Of a DNA stretch of 34,102 bases, positions 1-7,416 are shown piece after piece. A program made the translations under genes and the position numbers. The notes below the pieces were generated by a model. That model was given only the letters and a program-made list of their open reading frames with translations, did not search any database and had not been told where the DNA came from. Position 1 is the stretch's first letter, and each line of letters opens with the position of its first letter. Source of the DNA: Gracilibacteraceae bacterium. GTDB taxonomy: Bacteria > Bacillota > Desulfitobacteriia > Desulfitobacteriales > Syntrophobotulaceae. The DNA lies in NCBI GenBank assembly GCA_031263945.1, contig JAISEW010000022.1, positions 1 to 34,102 of the forward strand, in the 5' to 3' direction.

Positions 1-18
1 TTCATCAAAATCCGGCAT
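1..18 (-). CDS. Start of an unidentified gene cut by the window edge
   Basis: An ATG on the minus strand at position 18 opens a frame reading Met-Pro-Asp-Phe-Asp-Glu and runs off the window. It is preceded at six bases by an AAGGA ribosome-binding site and lies 22 bases after the stop of the small basic protein upstream. This spacing suggests it is the next gene of the same minus-strand operon. Only six codons are visible, so no product can be proposed. Confidence 0.5.
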
Positions 19-40
19 ATCAGATCCTTCCCGCAGTCCC

Positions 41-280
41 TTACTTGCTGTGCCCTTGCCATAGTATCATAAAAAACGCCGCGCCGCCACCCTCGTCAAA
101 ATCAAAACCCGACAGGGTATCGCTCCACTGCCGGGTTTTAGTTCTTTGCCGCCTGTAGGCCCGAGGATCAGGCGGTTTCCTGGTCACGGGACGCAGGGCG
201 CCCCAACTGAGGCGCTGTTTGTTGTCCCGCTCCCGCTGCTGTTTTTTGGACAGCTTTTCATAAGGGATGAATTTTTCCAT
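41..280 (-). CDS. Small conserved basic protein of unknown function (79 aa)
   Basis: The function is unknown. The first 45 residues are very basic and contain the segments EKLSKKQQRERD and WGALRPVTRKPPDPRAYRR. From memory this resembles a small hypothetical protein widespread in clostridia that begins with MxKFIPYEKLSKK; no search was run. The C-terminal third is different in character, with a Gly-Ala-Phe-rich hydrophobic stretch. The ATG lies two bases after the stop of the NYN-domain gene, and its ribosome-binding site (AAAGGAAGG) sits inside the end of that gene, so the two are probably translationally coupled. The many Arg and Lys residues would suit nucleic-acid binding, but that is only inference. 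Confidence 0.75.
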   Translation of the reverse strand: MEKFIPYEKLSKKQQRERDNKQRLSWGALRPVTRKPPDPRAYRRQRTKTRQWSDTLSGFDFDEGGGAAFFMILWQGHSK

Positions 281-282
281 GG

Positions 283-1104
283 CTAACCTTCCTTTATTTT
301 GATATAAACTCCGCTCTGCACTTTTTTGGTTACGAGATAATCCAATGATTGCACAAACATCGACAGCTTGGAAAAGTTGAAATTCCGCACGTCGAAATCC
401 GGGTAACGCTTGACCAGCTTGTTGCCCAGCTCGCCGATATTGAGCCAGCCGTTGTCATCCGAGTTTTCCGCCACGATGGAGAGGATGGCCGCTTTGATGG
501 TGCGCTTATTGGCCGCCGATTTGCTGGCCGCCGACTTTGCCGACCCAGAGTTAGCGTCGGCTTTATCTGAGTCCGCCCTGCCGCGCGCGCCTTTCCCTTC
601 GGCCTGTTTTTCCTCAATATCCGTTTTTGCGGAGTCCTGTTTTTCGCCAAGGCCCGACTTAGCGGATTCTGTCGCCAAAATATCCAAATATTTGAAACGG
701 TTGCAGGCGGAGATAAAAGACTTGGGCGTCTTGCTTTCCCCCATGCCGATGACGACCATACCGCCCTCGCGCAACCGCGCGGCCAGCCGCGTAAAATCGC
801 TGTCCGAGGAAACGATGCAAAAACCCTCCACGCGGCCGGAATAAAAAATATCCATCGCGTCGATTATCATCGCCGAATCCGTGGCGTTCTTGCCGCTCGT
901 GTAAGCAAACTGCTGGAACGGCAGGATGGAATTGTCCAGCAGCGCCGTTTTCCAGGGATTGAGATTCGGGGTGGTCCAGTCGCCGTAAATGCGTTTGTAA
1001 GTCGCCAGCCCCTCATTAGATATTTCGTCTAAAATAAATTTAATGTACCGTTCAGAAATATTATCCGCGTCGATCAATACGGCGAATTTCTTTTCATCGT
1101 CCAA
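283..1104 (-). CDS. NYN-domain putative ribonuclease with C-terminal OST-HTH/LOTUS domain
   Basis: The N-terminal 145 residues form a NYN (LabA/DUF88-like, PIN-fold) domain. The acidic residues expected to bind metal are visible: D12 and D14 in the AVLIDADN strand, D76 and D82, and D101 and D103 in SSDSDF. A low-complexity Lys/Ala/Asp/Ser linker (about 150-200) leads to a C-terminal winged-helix segment of OST-HTH/LOTUS type (about 202-273), a module linked to RNA binding in other proteins. This architecture is common in bacteria, but the substrate is generally unknown. The start is TTG, with AAGGGG eight bases upstream; the nearby ATG is out of frame. It lies 21 bases downstream of purA and is followed at two bases by the small basic protein, so all three are probably cotranscribed. 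An RNase role is inferred from the fold. Confidence 0.88.
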   Translation of the reverse strand: MDDEKKFAVLIDADNISERYIKFILDEISNEGLATYKRIYGDWTTPNLNPWKTALLDNSILPFQQFAYTSGKNATDSAMIIDAMDIFYSGRVEGFCIVSSDSDFTRLAARLREGGMVVIGMGESKTPKSFISACNRFKYLDILATESAKSGLGEKQDSAKTDIEEKQAEGKGARGRADSDKADANSGSAKSAASKSAANKRTIKAAILSIVAENSDDNGWLNIGELGNKLVKRYPDFDVRNFNFSKLSMFVQSLDYLVTKKVQSGVYIKIKEG

Positions 1105-1125
1105 AAAAATACCCCTTAATTAATA

Positions 1126-2415
1126 TTATTCAAATACACCGCCTCTCACTATGGTCTGCTCCCGTTCCGGCCCCACCGCGATCAGGGCCGCCGGAGCGCC
1201 GGCCAGTTCCTCCAGACGGCGGATATAAGCCCGCGCCGCGGAAGGCAGGCGCTCAAACTCCCGAACGCCGCCCAGTTCTTCATCCCAGCCGCTCATCTCC
1301 TCGTACACGGGAGTGATTTGGCTTAAAAGGCGCGTGTTAGAGGGAAAATTCGTCAGCGTCGTTCCGTCGGGCAGCCGGTATCCGACGCAGATTTTCAGCG
1401 GCCCGATCCCGGTCAGCACATCAAGTTTCATCAGGGCCAGACGCGAGATACCGCTGATCCGGACCGCGTAGCGGGCCGCCACCGCGTCCAGCCAGCCGCA
1501 GCGCCGCGCCCGTCCGGTCGTGGTGCCGTATTCGCCGCCGCGCCGGCGCAGCAGATCGCCTTTTTCCTCGAAGATCTCCGTCGGGAAAGGCCCTTCCCCG
1601 ACGCGGGTCGTATAAGCTTTCAGCACGCCTATTACCGCGCTGACGCACATAGGTCCCACGCCGGCGCCCGTGCAGGCGCCGCCGGCTACGGGATTGGAGG
1701 AAGTGACAAACGGATAGGTGCCGTGATCCAGATCCAGCATGACGCCCTGCGCCCCCTCAAACAGAACGCGCTCGCCGCGGGCCAGTCTCTCGTTGATCAA
1801 AAGGGCCGTATCCGTGACATAAGGCGCGAGCCGGGCGCCGTGATCCAGATACTCCGCGCTGATCGCCTCCGGCTCAAGCGGCGGGCAGCCGTAAACTTTA
1901 GTCAGCAGGGCGTTTTTCTCCGCCAGATTATCCCGGATCTTCTCCGCCAGAGCGTCCGCTTCCAGAAGATCCTGCACCCGTATTCCGGAACGGCTGATCT
2001 TGTCGCGGTAAGCCGGGCCGATCCCCCGGCCGGTAGTGCCTATTTTGCCGGCGCCCCGCGCTTTTTCTTCCAATTCGTCCAGCAATCGGTGATAGGGCAT
2101 GATGACATGGGCGCTCGCGCTGACGCGCAGATTGGCGGTCGAGACGCCACGCCGGGCCAAATCACCGAGTTCCGCCAACAGGACGGCCGGGTCGAGGACG
2201 ACGCCGCCCGCGATCACGCAGAGTTTTTCCGGATAAAAAATACCCGACGGCGTCAGATGCAGTTTATAAACCTCTGTTCCCAGCACGATCGTGTGTCCGG
2301 CGTTATTGCCGCCCTGATAGCGCACGATCACCTGCGACTGCTCCGCCAGAAAATCCGTTATCTTTCCCTTGCCTTCGTCTCCCCATTGCGCCCCGATCAA
2401 CACTACAGCCGGCAT
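1126..2415 (-). CDS. purA: Adenylosuccinate synthase
   Basis: This enzyme joins IMP and aspartate, using GTP, to form adenylosuccinate, the first committed step from IMP to AMP in the cytoplasm. The N-terminus has the GAQWGDEGKGK loop with catalytic D13, and NNAGHT with catalytic H41, both at the classical positions. The sequences VLFEGAQG and TTTGRARRCGWLD are also typical. The length from the chosen start is 429 residues, normal for the family. An ATG seven codons upstream exists, but a GGAGG site lies eight bases before the ATG at 2415, which decides the start. A consensus-like promoter lies at 2455-2483. The gene heads an operon with the NYN protein and the small basic protein; the link to AMP synthesis is not obvious. 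Confidence 0.97.
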   Translation of the reverse strand: MPAVVLIGAQWGDEGKGKITDFLAEQSQVIVRYQGGNNAGHTIVLGTEVYKLHLTPSGIFYPEKLCVIAGGVVLDPAVLLAELGDLARRGVSTANLRVSASAHVIMPYHRLLDELEEKARGAGKIGTTGRGIGPAYRDKISRSGIRVQDLLEADALAEKIRDNLAEKNALLTKVYGCPPLEPEAISAEYLDHGARLAPYVTDTALLINERLARGERVLFEGAQGVMLDLDHGTYPFVTSSNPVAGGACTGAGVGPMCVSAVIGVLKAYTTRVGEGPFPTEIFEEKGDLLRRRGGEYGTTTGRARRCGWLDAVAARYAVRISGISRLALMKLDVLTGIGPLKICVGYRLPDGTTLTNFPSNTRLLSQITPVYEEMSGWDEELGGVREFERLPSAARAYIRRLEELAGAPAALIAVGPEREQTIVRGGVFE

Positions 2416-2454
2416 GTTTTTTCCTCCGCCCATCATATATAATGTACGTCACCA

Positions 2455-2483
2455 AATATAGCAGAAAAAACGCGTATTTTCAA
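2455..2483 (-). promoter_or_regulatory. Sigma-A-type promoter of purA
   Basis: Reading the minus strand, TTGAAA (2483-2478) and TATATT (2460-2455) are separated by 17 bases, with a TGC extension just before the -10 box. The predicted transcription start lies about 35 bases before the purA ATG. No purine riboswitch fits in the short leader. Confidence 0.7.
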
Positions 2484-2520
2484 TGGATAAAAAAGGAAAA
2501 TAGCGTCGTTCTGCTTGGCC

Positions 2521-3363
2521 CTACTTAGCGGCCTGTATATACCGTTTTAGCGCGTCCCGCCAATGAGGCAGACGAGCAAACCCCGCTTGGGTGAGACTTT
2601 CCTTGCTCAGGCGGGAATTTCGCGGCCGCGCCGCTCTTGTCGGATATTCGCCGGTCTGCACCGGTTTCACCTTGGCCGGCAATCCCGCTTCTTCCATGAT
2701 GGCGGCGGCAAATTCATACCAGGAGCAGACGCCTTCGTTGGTGGCGTGATAAACGCCGTATTTTTCGCTCAGGGCCATATCGCAGAGCAGCGGAGCCAGA
2801 TCCGCCGTATAAGTCGGAGAGCCGACCTGATCCGCGACCACGCCGATTTCTTCCCGCTCGGCTCCGAGACGCAGCATCGTTTTGACAAAATTATTCCCCT
2901 GAGCGCCGAAAGCCCAGGAAATGCGCACGGTGAAACATCGGGTCGTCTCCGCCCGCATGGCGGATTCTCCGTCTAATTTCGACTGGCCGTAAACATTGAG
3001 CGGCTGCGTCCGATCGCCTATCTCGTAAAACTTTTCGCCCTGGCCGGGAAAAACATAGTCCGTGGAGATATAAAGCATCTTGGCCCCTACCGCCGCGCAG
3101 GCGCCGGCCACATAGCGCGTGCCGTCCGTGTTGATCGCCCGGCAAAGCTCCGCGTCGTCCTCCGCCTTGTCCACGGCGGTATAAGCCGCGCAATGCAAAA
3201 CCGCGTCGGGAGAGTGATCGGCGATATACGCCCTGACAGCGGACTCGCTCGTAATGTCAAAATCGTCAATATCCACGCCCCGGAGCGCCAATCCGCGCCG
3301 CGCCAATTCCCGGCACAGATCGCCGCCGAGCTGTCCCTTGGCGCCGGTGACTAAAAATTTCAA
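2521..3363 (-). CDS. rfbD: dTDP-4-dehydrorhamnose reductase
   Basis: This NADPH-dependent reductase makes dTDP-L-rhamnose, a precursor for cell-wall polysaccharides. The 280-residue protein is an extended short-chain dehydrogenase. It has the nucleotide-binding motif TGAKGQLG at residues 6-13, STDYVFPG with T101-D102-Y103, and the YxxxK pair Y125 and K129 in YGQSKLDGE. It ends in the family-typical segment SRLSKESL. The ATG has a GAGGAGGG ribosome-binding site at a good distance and its own promoter at 3402-3430. The other rhamnose genes (rfbA, rfbB, rfbC) are not in this window, so the gene is isolated from its pathway. Related sugar-nucleotide reductases could have a different substrate, but the match to RfbD is good. 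Confidence 0.92.
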   Translation of the reverse strand: MKFLVTGAKGQLGGDLCRELARRGLALRGVDIDDFDITSESAVRAYIADHSPDAVLHCAAYTAVDKAEDDAELCRAINTDGTRYVAGACAAVGAKMLYISTDYVFPGQGEKFYEIGDRTQPLNVYGQSKLDGESAMRAETTRCFTVRISWAFGAQGNNFVKTMLRLGAEREEIGVVADQVGSPTYTADLAPLLCDMALSEKYGVYHATNEGVCSWYEFAAAIMEEAGLPAKVKPVQTGEYPTRAARPRNSRLSKESLTQAGFARLPHWRDALKRYIQAAK

Positions 3364-3401
3364 TGGCTGCCCTCCTCGCAGGTGATTTAGCCGATGAAAA
3401 A

Positions 3402-3430
3402 ATTATAGCACAGGCGCGGCGAAGTGTAAA
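3402..3430 (-). promoter_or_regulatory. Sigma-A-type promoter of rfbD
   Basis: On the minus strand TTTACA (3430-3425) and a perfect TATAAT (3407-3402) are 17 bases apart. It lies 38 bases before the rfbD ATG and diverges from the promoter of the next gene. Confidence 0.75.
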
Positions 3431-3453
3431 CCGCGGCGAAATTTGATAATTAC

Positions 3454-3482
3454 TTGCCTTTTTTGGTTTTTCCGGGTAAAAT
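3454..3482 (+). promoter_or_regulatory. Probable promoter of the glutamate synthase-family gene
   Basis: TTGCCT (3454-3459) and TAAAAT (3477-3482) are 17 bases apart, giving four and five matches to the consensus. The ATG follows about 70 bases downstream. No other hexamer pair in the divergent region 3431-3553 fits better. Confidence 0.55.
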
Positions 3483-3553
3483 AAAGGCGGGTTGTTAACG
3501 GAGACGCGGCGGGAACGCCGGCGTTTCAAAAAAGAAAGAAAGTGGTGACCTGA

Positions 3554-5146
3554 ATGAATCTCCAGACTCCCAACAGCAACGACGCGACCAGGACCAGAAA
3601 CCGTTCTCAAAGCGTCGTACCGTGCAGCGGCCTTTGTTCCCGCTGTCTTGACGGCTGCCGCGGCAATTGTGAAATCTTCAAAGCGACGTTTCGCGGCCGT
3701 GAACTCATTTATCCGGGTCCTTTCGGCGATGTGACGGCCGGCGGGGATAAGAATTATCCCGTCGATTACTCGCATCTGAACATCCAAGGCTACGCCGTGG
3801 GGGCGACCGGCCTGCCGGAAGGGGTGGAAGCGGGACCGGACACGGCGCGTTTTCCTCTGGTTTCGACAGAAACCGCTTACGGCTGGGATAAAAAAGTGAA
3901 GATGGCCGCCCCGATCTTCACCGGCGCCCTCGGCTCCACGGACATAGCCCGGAAAAACTGGGAACATTTCGCGGTCGGCGCGGCGATTTCCGGCGTCACC
4001 ATCGTCTGCGGCGAAAACGTCTGCGGCATCGACCCGAAGCTGGAGCTTAACGGCAATAAAAAAGTCGTCAAAGCCCCGGATATGGACGACCGTATAGAAA
4101 AATACCGGCGCTATCACGGCGGCTACGGCGAGATCCTGATCCAAATGAACGTCGAAGACACTAATCTGGGCGTCGCGGAGTATATCATCGACCGGCATAA
4201 GATCGAAACTATCGAGTTGAAGTGGGGACAGGGCGCCAAATGTATCGGCGGGGAAATAAAGGTCTCCTCGCTGGAACGCGCGCTGGAGCTTCAGCGCCGC
4301 GGCTACATCGTCACGCCTGATCCTTCCGATCCGATCACCCAGGCTTCTTTCAAAGCGGGGGCTATTCAGGAATTTGAGCGGCACAGCCGGCTGGGTTTTG
4401 TGACGGAAGAAAGCTTCATGCGCGAAGTGGAACGTTTGCGCGCCCTCGGCTTCAAGCGCGTCACCCTGAAGACCGGCGCCTACAGTTTGCGCGAACTGGC
4501 GATGGCGCTGAAATTTTCTTCCAAAGCCCGCATCGACCTCCTGACGATCGACGGCGCTCCGGGCGGCACGGGTATGAGCCCCTGGCGCATGATGGAGGAA
4601 TGGGGCGTCCCTTCTCTCTATTTGCACAGCGCGGCTTACGAATACGCGTCTATCTTGGCGGCGCAGGGCGAGCGTGTGCCGGATCTGGCTTTTGCCGGCG
4701 GCTTCAGCTCCGAGGACGGCGTTTTCAAGGCGCTGGCGCTCGGCGCTCCTTACGTCAAGGCCGTCTGCATGGGCCGAGCCCTGATGATCCCGGGCATGGT
4801 CGGCAAAAACATTGAGCAGTGGCTGAAAGACAACGATCTGCCCAAGACGGTCTCCGATTTCGGCCGGACGCCGGAGGAAATTTTTGTCAATTATGAAAAG
4901 GTGAAAGACATCGTCGGCTCGCAGGAAATCAAGAACATCCCGCTCGGCGCCATCGGCATCTACAGCTATGCCGATAAGATCAAAGTCGGTTTGCAGCAAT
5001 TGATGGCCGGCGCGCGTAAATTCAATCTCGCGGCGCTGACGCGGCGGGAACTGATGTCTTTGACGGAAGAATGCGCCAAAGTGACCGGCATCCCCTATCT
5101 TTTGGATTGCTACCGGGAAGAGGCGCTGGAGATTTTGCGGGGTTAG
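3554..5146 (+). CDS. FMN-binding glutamate synthase-family protein
   Basis: The 530-residue protein matches the FMN-binding synthase domain of glutamate synthase (GltB central domain family) found as a stand-alone protein in anaerobes and archaea. It has a TIM-barrel signature in the middle: KWGQGAKCIGGE, LLTIDGAPGGTGMSPW and FAGGFSSEDGVFKALALGA, which would bind FMN and phosphate. The glutaminase domain of classical GltB is absent. The N-terminus holds five cysteines (C24, C28, C31, C35, C39) in a CSGLCSRCLDGCRGNC pattern, which looks like a metal or iron-sulphur site. Whether it makes glutamate or acts as another flavin oxidoreductase is unknown. A weak GGTGA site precedes the ATG. The hemerythrin-CheX gene follows 36 bases downstream, so both may share an mRNA. 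Confidence 0.85.
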   Translation: MNLQTPNSNDATRTRNRSQSVVPCSGLCSRCLDGCRGNCEIFKATFRGRELIYPGPFGDVTAGGDKNYPVDYSHLNIQGYAVGATGLPEGVEAGPDTARFPLVSTETAYGWDKKVKMAAPIFTGALGSTDIARKNWEHFAVGAAISGVTIVCGENVCGIDPKLELNGNKKVVKAPDMDDRIEKYRRYHGGYGEILIQMNVEDTNLGVAEYIIDRHKIETIELKWGQGAKCIGGEIKVSSLERALELQRRGYIVTPDPSDPITQASFKAGAIQEFERHSRLGFVTEESFMREVERLRALGFKRVTLKTGAYSLRELAMALKFSSKARIDLLTIDGAPGGTGMSPWRMMEEWGVPSLYLHSAAYEYASILAAQGERVPDLAFAGGFSSEDGVFKALALGAPYVKAVCMGRALMIPGMVGKNIEQWLKDNDLPKTVSDFGRTPEEIFVNYEKVKDIVGSQEIKNIPLGAIGIYSYADKIKVGLQQLMAGARKFNLAALTRRELMSLTEECAKVTGIPYLLDCYREEALEILRG

Positions 5147-5182
5147 GAAAGACGCGGCCTCGCTGAGGGGGAGATTCGGGAT

Positions 5183-6037
5183 ATGGGTATGTGGAAAGAA
5201 TCTTATGCCGTAGGTCATGATCTCATCGACAGTCAGCATAAGGAATTGTTTCGCATGACTGATGAACTGACGGCGGTTTTGCGGCGCCAGGACGCGGACA
5301 GCTCGGCGGCTTGCGCGCAGGCGGTGGTTTTTTTGAAGAATTATGTCGTAAAACATTTCGCGGACGAGGAGGCCCTGCAAGCCTCTCTGGGCTACGCCGG
5401 CCTGGAAGCGCACCGCTGCCTGCACCGGGATTTTGTGGCCACGGTGCTGGAATACGAGAGGGCTTTGACTGAGAGCAATTTCGATAATAAAATCGCCCAG
5501 CGCTTCGCGGGCAAACTGATCGGCTGGCTGATCTATCATGTGGTGGGCGAGGACGGAAAAATAACCGGTATGGTTCGTTCCGCCGCTCCCGCCGATAAAT
5601 CACGCTCGGCTTCTTATATCGCCTGTTTTACGGACAGCGCCTGCGAAGTCCTGAGCCAGATGCTGAGTATCGCCGTGGAAATAACACCCGAAACGCCGGC
5701 GCCGCTCAGCGGAAAAAGCGATATCAGCGTCAGCGTCGGCATTGTCGGTGACCGTCCCGGCAGCGCGGAATTCGTGTTCCCGCTGGTCACAGCCCTGCAT
5801 ATCGTTCAAAGCCTGACCATGATGCCGGCGGTCGATTTCGGCGATATGGCGGATTCCGCCCTGCGCGAAATCGCCAACATCATCAGCGGCAACGCCGCTT
5901 CCCGGATCGCGGAAACCGGTTGCGCCTGCGACATCACCCCGCCCAAACTGTACCGGGGCCAGCGCCCCGTCGCCTCCGACGGCAAGGTGGTCAGATGTGA
6001 TCTAGGCTCGCTGTCCGTCTCCATCGCCGCTCCCTGA
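5183..6037 (+). CDS. Bacteriohemerythrin fused to a CheX-like domain
   Basis: Residues 1-130 are a hemerythrin four-helix bundle carrying a di-iron oxygen-binding site. All seven expected ligands are visible: H19, H58, E62, H77, H81, H119 and D124. Residues 145-284 resemble CheX/CheC-type phosphatases, with the ExxNxxxG-like segment REIANIISGNAA in the second half; CheX removes phosphate from CheY in chemotaxis. The fusion suggests an oxygen-responsive signalling protein, which is inference. No CheY, receptor or flagellar gene lies in this window, so its partner is elsewhere or the domain has another role. A GAGGGGGAG site precedes the ATG at 5183; a second ATG two codons later is possible. 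It sits 17 bases before rnmV. Confidence 0.88.
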   Translation: MGMWKESYAVGHDLIDSQHKELFRMTDELTAVLRRQDADSSAACAQAVVFLKNYVVKHFADEEALQASLGYAGLEAHRCLHRDFVATVLEYERALTESNFDNKIAQRFAGKLIGWLIYHVVGEDGKITGMVRSAAPADKSRSASYIACFTDSACEVLSQMLSIAVEITPETPAPLSGKSDISVSVGIVGDRPGSAEFVFPLVTALHIVQSLTMMPAVDFGDMADSALREIANIISGNAASRIAETGCACDITPPKLYRGQRPVASDGKVVRCDLGSLSVSIAAP

Positions 6038-6054
6038 CGCGCGGAGTCCGTCAA

Positions 6055-6609
6055 ATGGATGACCTGTTTTCACCCGCTTCCTTAATTGTGGCGGAGGGGC
6101 GCGGCGACGCGGAAGCTATCCGCCGCGCCCTCGGAGACGTCGAGGTGCTGTGGACGGAAGGCTTCGGAGTGACGGCTGCTAAACTGGCATATATCGCCAA
6201 AGCCGCGGCGGAGCGGGGCGTCGTCGTTTGCGCCGATCCGGATCACGCGGGAGAAATGATCCGGGCTAAACTTGACCGCCATATCCCCGGGTTGCGGCAT
6301 GTCTATCTGCCGCGCCGGGAAGCGCGCGACTGCCGGGGGCGGGATATCGGCTGGGAATACGCGTCGCCGGCGGCGGTGCGGGCCGCTTTCGGCCGCTTGC
6401 GCCCCGCGCCGGCGTCTGCCTTGGCCCCGGATAGCCTGAGAGAGGCGGATTTACTGGAATTAGGCCTGACCGGCTGTCCGGCGGCGCGGGAACGCCGCCG
6501 GACAGCCGGTCAGGCTTTGGGGATCGGGGAATGTAACGCCAAACGCTTTTTGGCGCGCGCCAACCGTTTTCGCGTCACACGCCAGGAATTGGAAGCTGTT
6601 TTATTGTAA
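6055..6609 (+). CDS. rnmV: Ribonuclease M5 (5S rRNA maturase)
   Basis: RNase M5 trims the double-stranded ends of 5S rRNA precursor in Bacillota. The 184-residue protein starts with a Toprim domain: the catalytic glutamate E14 in VAEGRGD, and D61 and D63 in ADPDHAGE. The segment YLPRREARD and the phrase RDIGWEYASP follow, as usual in this family. The C-terminal domain (DUF4093 type, about 120-184) ends with LGIGECNAKRFLARANRF. The usual partner ksgA is not next to it. The last 9 bases overlap the convergent VanY-type gene. A GGAG site lies about eight bases before the ATG. A perfect 23-bp inverted repeat sits inside the C-terminal coding region (see 6464-6515). Early Toprim proteins such as small primases are the main alternative, but the whole length fits M5. 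Confidence 0.9.
   Translation: MDDLFSPASLIVAEGRGDAEAIRRALGDVEVLWTEGFGVTAAKLAYIAKAAAERGVVVCADPDHAGEMIRAKLDRHIPGLRHVYLPRREARDCRGRDIGWEYASPAAVRAAFGRLRPAPASALAPDSLREADLLELGLTGCPAARERRRTAGQALGIGECNAKRFLARANRFRVTRQELEAVLL
6464..6515. repeat. Perfect 23-bp inverted repeat inside rnmV
   Basis: The arms 6464-6486 and 6493-6515 are exact reverse complements, separated by a six-base loop (CGGGAA on the coding strand). The repeat encodes residues of the C-terminal domain that look conserved in the family (around GLTGCPAARERRRTAGQALG), so it does not look like an insertion. In mRNA it would form a very stable GC-rich helix. No U-run follows, so it is not a standard terminator. Confidence 0.95.
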
Positions 6610-7395
6610 ATCCGCTAAATATTCTTCATAGGTCTGACCCGCCTCATACAGAGCCGTCGCCAGTTCCGGGCCAAAATACCGCAGATGCCACGGTTCATAC
6701 ATATACCCCGTGATATCCTCCTTGCCGTTCGGGTAACGCACGACAAAACCGTAGTTATGCGCGTTATCACGGATAAAAGCGTATTCCGGCGTCCGGTCAA
6801 ACGACTGCTCCAGCGCGTAGTTAACAGCGGCGGTGGAGACGTCCATGACCAAACCGGTCTGATGCTCGCTCTCGCCCGGGCGGGCGCTGATACGGTTCGC
6901 TTCTTCCTCGCCGCTGAACCGTCCGACATTATAATTAAAAATTGAAACTTGGGTATTATAGGAGCGGTAACCGGAAACGCCGTAAATATTCAGCCCCGCT
7001 TCTTTGGCCGTCGCGACGAGTTCGGCCAGAGCAACCGCGGCTTCATGGCGCAGCATCCGTTTTTCCACTCTTTCACTGAAGGAAAAAGGAATATCCACAT
7101 ACTCCAGATCCGCCGGGATATAATCTTCGCTCAGATGGCTGTTTTTATTGACCAAAGCGACGATACTGTCTTGATTTTCCGCGATACCCGCCGCCTCCGG
7201 CGATAATATCGGATCGGTCTGCGCTACGACGGCCGGCAGGGGTTCCGCTTCCGCCGGATCTTCCGCCGGCGGCGGCTCTTCCGGCTGGTTTTCCGCCGCT
7301 GGCGGGCCGGCGCAGCCGGTCAGAACTAAAATTACAATAAATGCCATTATTGACAAAAAATATATCACGCTTTGATCCCGCCTGTTTTTCACCAT
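6601..7395 (-). CDS. VanY-type D-alanyl-D-alanine carboxypeptidase lipoprotein
   Basis: This zinc peptidase would remove the terminal D-alanine from peptidoglycan stem peptides outside the cell. The N-terminus is a lipoprotein signal: basic residues, a hydrophobic stretch (10-25) and the lipobox LTGC with C28. A Pro/Glu/Ala-rich spacer (29-60) follows. The catalytic domain has SGYRSYNTQ, SEHQTGLVMD with H178 and D185, and EPWHLRY with H237; these three residues would bind zinc. The ATG has a GGGAGGAG site close by. It is the last gene of the ftsK-rodZ-VOC-VanY operon, 21 bases after the VOC gene, and its end overlaps convergent rnmV. A role in wall trimming rather than vancomycin resistance is more likely, as no van genes are nearby. 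Confidence 0.92.
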   Translation of the reverse strand: MVKNRRDQSVIYFLSIMAFIVILVLTGCAGPPAAENQPEEPPPAEDPAEAEPLPAVVAQTDPILSPEAAGIAENQDSIVALVNKNSHLSEDYIPADLEYVDIPFSFSERVEKRMLRHEAAVALAELVATAKEAGLNIYGVSGYRSYNTQVSIFNYNVGRFSGEEEANRISARPGESEHQTGLVMDVSTAAVNYALEQSFDRTPEYAFIRDNAHNYGFVVRYPNGKEDITGYMYEPWHLRYFGPELATALYEAGQTYEEYLADLQ

Positions 7396-7416
7396 GCTCT
7401 CCTCCCGACCGCAATA

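Noticed and set aside
3266..5539. 757-codon open frame on the minus strand
   Set aside because: It lies opposite the well-supported glutamate synthase-family gene and hemerythrin gene, has Arg/His/Phe-heavy composition typical of an antisense shadow, and shows no known motif.
6464..6515. Mobile palindromic element inserted in rnmV
   Set aside because: The residues encoded by the repeat fit the family pattern and the protein has normal length, so an insertion is not supported.
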